Source: Brachionus koreanus
Taxonomy: Eukaryota > Rotifera > Eurotatoria > Ploima > Brachionidae
Direction of reading: 5' to 3'
Assembly (NCBI GenBank): GCA_016987375.1
Contig: PJRA01000263.1
Span: forward strand, 5,017,269 to 5,081,268
DNA: 64,000 nucleotides
Part shown: piece by piece, positions 60,201 through 64,000 of the stretch
How the letters are laid out: each line of letters starts with the position of its first letter
Position numbering within the stretch: the first letter of the stretch is position 1
Notes under the pieces: model-generated
What the model saw: the letters and a program-made list of their open reading frames with translations, nothing else
What the model was told of the DNA's origin: nothing
Databases searched by the model: none
Position numbers and translations under genes: made by a program

Positions 60201-62238
60201 TGACCGGGACCAGTCATAGACTATTATTTTTCCCAGGTACTAACTGACAATCGCCAGGTAGACACTGCACGCACTATAAACACTACTGCCACCGAGAAGC
60301 ACTTTTATTAGTCTTCTGGGGCTTTTATCCTCGTCGCCAGATGTAATGTTTACATTAGTACCCTTGGGCCCGTCTATCCGATCTCCTCGTTAGACGTTTA
60401 GGAGCAGCTATTTATGCTCCATTCTAACTTAAACGCTCAGGGTTTAGTTAGTTAACTAATCCAGTGATATCGACAAAGATGTCGCTATATCACATCTTCC
60501 CCCCGCTTTAATAGCGACTGCTAGGGAACTGTCGACCATTTTGACCACTGCCGGATCACAAATGACCGGGACCAGTCATAGACTATTATTTTTCCCAGGT
60601 ACTAACTGACAATCGCCAGGTAGACACTGCACGCACTATAAACACTACTGCCACCGAGAAGCACTTTTATTAGTCTTCTGGGGCTTTTATCCTCGTCGCC
60701 AGATGTAATGTTTACATTAGTACCCTTGGGCCCGTCTATCCGATCTCCTCGTTAGACGTTTAGGAGCAGCTATTTATGCTCCATTCTAACTTAAACGCTC
60801 AGGGTTTAGTTAGTTAACTAATCCAGTGATATCGACAAAGATGTCGCTATATCACAAATACCTCAAAGTGTTTTTAACAGAATTTTTATAGCCTTTCGAC
60901 ACAATAAATTTTAAGAGCTTTTGACATGCAATTTTCTAGAATTCTTGTATTAATTGTATTCTTTTTAATAATCTAATTAAAAGGCTATATATTTTTATGT
61001 TCTAAGTCACTGCCTTATCAATTTTCTTTAATTTAAGTAAGCTAAATCTTAAATGATTTAGAAATATTTACATTAGGTTTTTAAGTGAAAGATAAAATAA
61101 TAAAAAAAATAAACTTATTACATTTATTTTGAGTAAATTATCTGAAAACTCTGAACAATAGATATTTTGATTTAAATTTTAAATTTAATTTTAGTTTGGT
61201 TTTATTCCTCTATTCCGACTTATTAGCTCGAGTGTTGGTTTGTCACACAAATAAGGAGTATATGCACCAACCTATGGTTGGTTTGCTAAGATTTGCCAAA
61301 GAAAAATGTGAAGACTTTGTGGTAAATATTCTAAAATAATTTGAATTTTTTTTTCTCAAAATGTCTTATTTTAAATTAGAAAAACTTTAAAGATTTTATT
61401 AACGAAACCAAAGTTAACAAGAAAGAAAAGATAGGCATTCTAAAATTTGTCAAATACTTTGAAGATTTTGTGCAAGAAGCTGAGGCATGCTGGGAGCCGA
61501 TTAAAAAAGACTCATACGAAAAATTGAGCAATATTTATGATGGAATAGTGAGAGAAATATTCAAAGCAATAGACGAGATAGCCTCGGGTAGTTTCAAAAC
61601 ACCATCTGAAGTTGTATTATTCCAGAACTATCATTACATGAACCGTAATATATCAGACCATATTCTATTTAAAAAAATATAAAAAATTTTTTTTTCACAT
61701 TAGACATTATGCGTAGCATGAGTGGACTAAAGGAGTTGACCAAAAAAGCAAGGGAAAGCTATCTTCATTGGCAAAAAGAATATGTCAAAAAATATTTCGG
61801 AAGACCTCTTGAAAAAATACATGTAAATTTAGTTCAACATATCTAATAATTTAAAGATTTAATTTTCAAAAGGAATTTTTCGAAAAAGTTCAAGCTAAAA
61901 TTGACAGAGGCCTTAAGCATCAGGACATTTCATATCAGCTAGAATTGTCGGCCAATAATCTGCGTGAAATAATACGTGAATATCCAGCAAAAGAAATCAA
62001 AAAAGGACTATCTGATTTGTATAACAGGGTAGAAAAGCATTTAGTCGAAAATAGTAGTTTGCTGGATGTGGTTTGGCGGGAAATGTCTCATGAATTCATT
62101 AATCAATACAAAAATTATGAACACTTGATTAAAATGTGCTATGAAGGACAGAGTATAAAGTTTGAATTTACAGAATCAGATATATACAGAATATTCAATG
62201 AAATTTCCATCGAAAAATCAAGAGATCATAAATTTTGA
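54245..62238 (+). CDS. EXOC1: EXOC1/Sec3, exocyst complex subunit
   Basis: Twelve exons: 54245..54422, 54479..54841, 54904..55106, 56651..57011, 57064..57173, 57234..57513, 57575..57887, 57949..58032, 61195..61321, 61380..61644, 61704..61822, 61873..62238. Phases agree throughout; 922 residues (human about 894). The N-terminal part is the PH-like phosphoinositide/Rho-binding domain (KLKFVWQCNKIEDRNDFLDT). A coiled-coil region follows (EEESLLKLMSECDFASSSAE, then KLIDMLDGAVDEIEKIDERL). The C-terminal helical bundle has MRSMSGLKEL, GRPLEKIH, and EYPAKEIKKGLSDLYN, strongly conserved in Sec3. The exocyst tethers secretory vesicles to the plasma membrane, and Sec3 contacts the membrane. A Ser/Asn-rich linker is at 57770-57880. 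Intron 3 is 1.5 kb and intron 8 is 3.16 kb, the latter filled by transposons; the others are about 50-62 nt. The short final pre-insertion exon (57949..58032) was identified by phase. Confidence 0.94.
55107..56650. other. EXOC1 intron 3 (1.54 kb), no element identified
   Basis: Donor ACG|GTAGGA and acceptor TTTTAG|TCA. AT-rich throughout; a GC-richer spot at 56040-56150 has a TTTGGCCGGTCT...GACGGCCAAAT short palindrome. I found no ORF or clear element ends, so the cause of the large size is unknown. Confidence 0.5.
58332..59307. mobile_element. Non-autonomous pogo-like DNA transposon with TA duplications
   Basis: The left end CAGTCGACTCTCTTTAATCC (58334 on) and the right end, read on the minus strand as CAGTCGACTCGCTTTAATCC (from 59305), are inverted repeats of at least 22 bp. 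TA dinucleotides flank both (58332-58333, 59306-59307). The end sequence is of the pogo/Tigger type. Subterminal TTTACGGATTA words are repeated inside. The 972-bp body has no transposase ORF. It sits in intron 8 of EXOC1 and must have been moved by enzymes encoded elsewhere. Confidence 0.85.
59640..59755. other. GC-richer non-coding patch with a strong hairpin
   Basis: Within an otherwise very AT-rich intron, TTAGGCCCGGAGACCAATACC and the following bases stand out, ending in AGGGGTT-TTTTG-AACCCCT (59731-59749), a 7-bp perfect stem rich in GC. It may be the remains of a small structured RNA or of a SINE. No A/B boxes or known RNA motif is recognised. Confidence 0.4.
59975..60861 (-). mobile_element. 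TRIM-type LTR element, LTR-internal-LTR-internal-LTR
   Basis: Three LTRs of 153 bp (59980-60132, 60342-60494, 60704-60856) alternate with two internal segments of 209 bp (60133-60341, 60495-60703); the period is exactly 362 bp and copies look identical. On the minus strand each LTR begins TGTGATAT and ends CATTACA. Right after it comes TC and then TGGCGACGAGG, a plausible tRNA primer-binding site; just before the next LTR is the purine tract GCGGGGGGAAGA. The whole unit is flanked by a 5-bp duplication AATAC (59975-59979 and 60857-60861). The internal part has no coding capacity, so this is a non-autonomous miniature element. Identical LTRs mean a very recent insertion or recent homogenisation. 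The extra LTR plus internal unit is best explained by unequal recombination between two copies. Confidence 0.9.
60862..61194. other. 3' end of EXOC1 intron 8
   Basis: AT-rich intron sequence after the TRIM, ending at acceptor AATTTTAG|TTTGG (61194). Nothing else seen. Confidence 0.5.
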
Positions 62239-62499
62239 TTAATTTTATTTAATCTGTTTTGGTTTATTTAATTTAAAAAATCGACTTGCTTCCAGATTAT
62301 GAGTCGTAACTCAATTTGGTTTTTCAAATTAATCTTGGCAAATTAAACGAATTTTTAAACTTTTAATATATCATTACTTAATAAAATAATTTTTTTTTTA
62401 ATGATTTTTTGAGTTTAATATTTTGCCTAGTTGTTTAGTTTTTATTTAATTTTTCAAAAATAAATTTGTCCTAAAAAGCACTCTGATCAATAAGAATCA

Positions 62500-63020
62500 A
62501 GAAAAAATTGTATTCTGATGGCTTGAAAATGTTAGATATTGAAAACCAAGTTTTTGAAAAAATAAAGCTACAGAAAGATTTAAATGCGATCTGTGACAGG
62601 ATATGGGCAATATGGATCATGGGTTTGTGTGCTAAAAATTGAAAATATGGAATGAGACAAATGGATGAATAGATAATAGCATAGCTAAGAAAATATGGAT
62701 GTAACACTAGAGGTTCTTATCTGTGGGAAGAATTTACGTGTGATGATATCATCTAATTTAAAATGAACTGCTCAAGTAAAAAATGCGTGTGTAAAAGCAA
62801 ACACGATTCGTGAAATGCTTAACGATAACAACATAAAAAATAAATGAAAAAAAAGGTGGGCACAGTTAGAGTTATCAGTGAAAATCTGCGATCCAAGAAA
62901 AAAAAGGATATCAGCACTGTAAAGAAAGTTCGGCAACAAGCAAGAAAAAGGCTTTGACCTAGAGAGATTTGGACTATGAAATGAAATTGCAGCATCAAAT
63001 CCCGCTAGTTTATATTTTCA
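62500..63020 (+). mobile_element. Decayed LINE fragment, relative of the 14-kb copy
   Basis: Reads YSDGLKMLDIENQVFEKIKL and QKDLNAICDRI, which parallels YADDSKILAIVNQVYEKMKF and QKDLDAI of the element at 13886-15420. It continues MGLCAKN, (stops), CGKNLRVMISSNLK, and CVKANTIREML. The catalytic Asp pair is changed to Ser-Asp. Clearly the same LINE family, older and more mutated. Inactive. Confidence 0.75.
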
Positions 63021-64000
63021 TTCAGGCATTACAAAATGAAAGCTATGATAACAAGGGAATGGGGCAAATGGTTTTATTAAAACTTTATTGTTAATTTGAA
63101 AGAAATTTATATCCAAAATAAAGTTTATAAGTTTAATATGGCATTTTATATAAAATTTTTGGATAACAAAATTAATATTTTAAATAATGCATTTGGTTCA
63201 AATTTAAAAATTACTCTCCTTTCACTTAAGTTTATTCATTATTTTGCAAATTTTTTTTTGATTTCAGACATACATTGCAAATTTTGGATGTAGTTATTTG
63301 TAATTTTACTATTTGAGTGGTTTTCTTTACTAATTAGGGTCGAAAAGCTACAAACTATTACAAAGGTGTACTACAACAAACTATTTGAAGTCGAACTCGT
63401 ACCGGGTTATGTGATTTCAATGGTTAACTCTTAAAATAATTTAATTTTAACTTAAAAAATTAATGTTTCGCAGAAAAAAATGGATAAATTTCTTTTATTT
63501 GAGTCACTTTTTTAAACTAAAATATTTTCGAATAGAAGAAACATTTTGATACATAGAACTTTTTTATTTCATTAAATAAGGTTTAAATCAATGGGTCGAA
63601 AAGCAGTCCACAGTCAAAGACATTCATGATATTGTAGTATTTTGAGATGGATTGTGTAATTTGTTAAAATAAAATTGAAAATATTCTTTTAATAAGAATA
63701 AGTCATTTTTTATAATCAAATAAAATGTTTTAAGATTTTGTGAAATTTGTTATAAAATTACAAAATAGAACTGAATTTAACGCTATTGAAGCCTTTAATT
63801 TTTATTATAATGATTATTACTAGTTGTGTAAATGCAATTTAGTGCGTTATTCAAACTTGTATAAATAGAAAGAGTCTATTAATGGTGTGTAAAGTCTCTA
63901 CAAAACCAACTATGGTCAAATTTATCAAAATTTTAACTATAAAAATACTGCACCGTGTTGTATTTACAAAACTTCTTTTGAGCTTTAGAATAAAAACTAA
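63021..64000. other. Right edge, no confident gene
   Basis: An acceptor-like TTTAC...AATTAG|GGTCGAAAAG near 63338 opens a short frame (VEKLQTITKVYYNKLFEVEL then a stop at about 63435) that could be a terminal exon, but nothing upstream pairs with it and no family is recognised. The rest is AT-rich. Confidence 0.35.

Noticed and set aside
59980..60856. CRISPR-like or satellite array
   Set aside because: The repeat and spacer are both identical in each copy and far too long for CRISPR; TG...CA ends, primer site, purine tract and flanking duplication fit an LTR element.
63338..63610. Repeated 12-mer GGGTCGAAAAGC, possible direct repeat of an element
   Set aside because: Similarity does not extend beyond the 12-mer.

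Overview
The window is an AT-rich piece of an animal nuclear genome. Coding exons are separated by many tiny spliceosomal introns, mostly about 45-80 nt, with GT...AG ends. An activin-type TGF-beta receptor, a BBSome subunit, an exocyst subunit and an EGF-repeat membrane protein make it metazoan. The base composition, very short introns and mix of degraded LINEs and DNA transposons resemble a monogonont rotifer of the Brachionus type. That placement is inference, not proof. Two assembly gaps (runs of N) lie at 12423-13420 and 32906-32933.

Left part (1-17.3 kb). RRP5/PDCD11 (rRNA processing, minus) and BBIP1 (BBSome assembly, plus) are divergent and share a 256-bp intergenic region. BBIP1 converges on a truncated copy of a Pro/Val-rich cytoskeletal-type gene; the full-length copy is at 15.6-17.2 kb, next to a damaged copy of BBIP1's last exon. 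Between the two copies lie a ten-exon leucine-rich-repeat gene (8.6-11.9 kb), a MITE-like element, and LINE copies around the larger gap. A partial paralogue of the LRR gene opens the window (225-751).

Middle part (17.3-36.3 kb). A TMEM272-like four-span membrane protein is followed by two tandem PDZ plus DH (RhoGEF-type) paralogues. These share a 1,054-bp block that looks identical, between strongly diverged ends. A tRNA-derived SINE with a 12-bp target-site duplication sits inside a dead mariner/Tc1 transposase. An EGF-repeat type I membrane protein closes this part. Most of the rest is AT-rich DNA with no recognisable gene.

Right part (36.3-64 kb). On the plus strand are an activin type-II receptor kinase, an RRM/KH-like protein related to PARP10/14 N-termini but with one apparent frameshift, NAA35 (NatC auxiliary subunit; 14 exons reconstructed) and EXOC1/Sec3 (exocyst; 12 exons reconstructed). 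One EXOC1 intron has grown to 3.2 kb and holds a pogo-like element with TA duplications plus a non-coding LTR element (TRIM) in LTR-internal-LTR-internal-LTR form with a 5-bp target duplication. LINE fragments occur on both sides of these genes.

The genes do not form one pathway; they are ordinary housekeeping and signalling genes in a compact genome. The notable features are the apparent gene conversion, the very young TRIM array, the nested insertions, the duplicated segment around the LRR gene, and the LRR gene itself, which I cannot place in a family.
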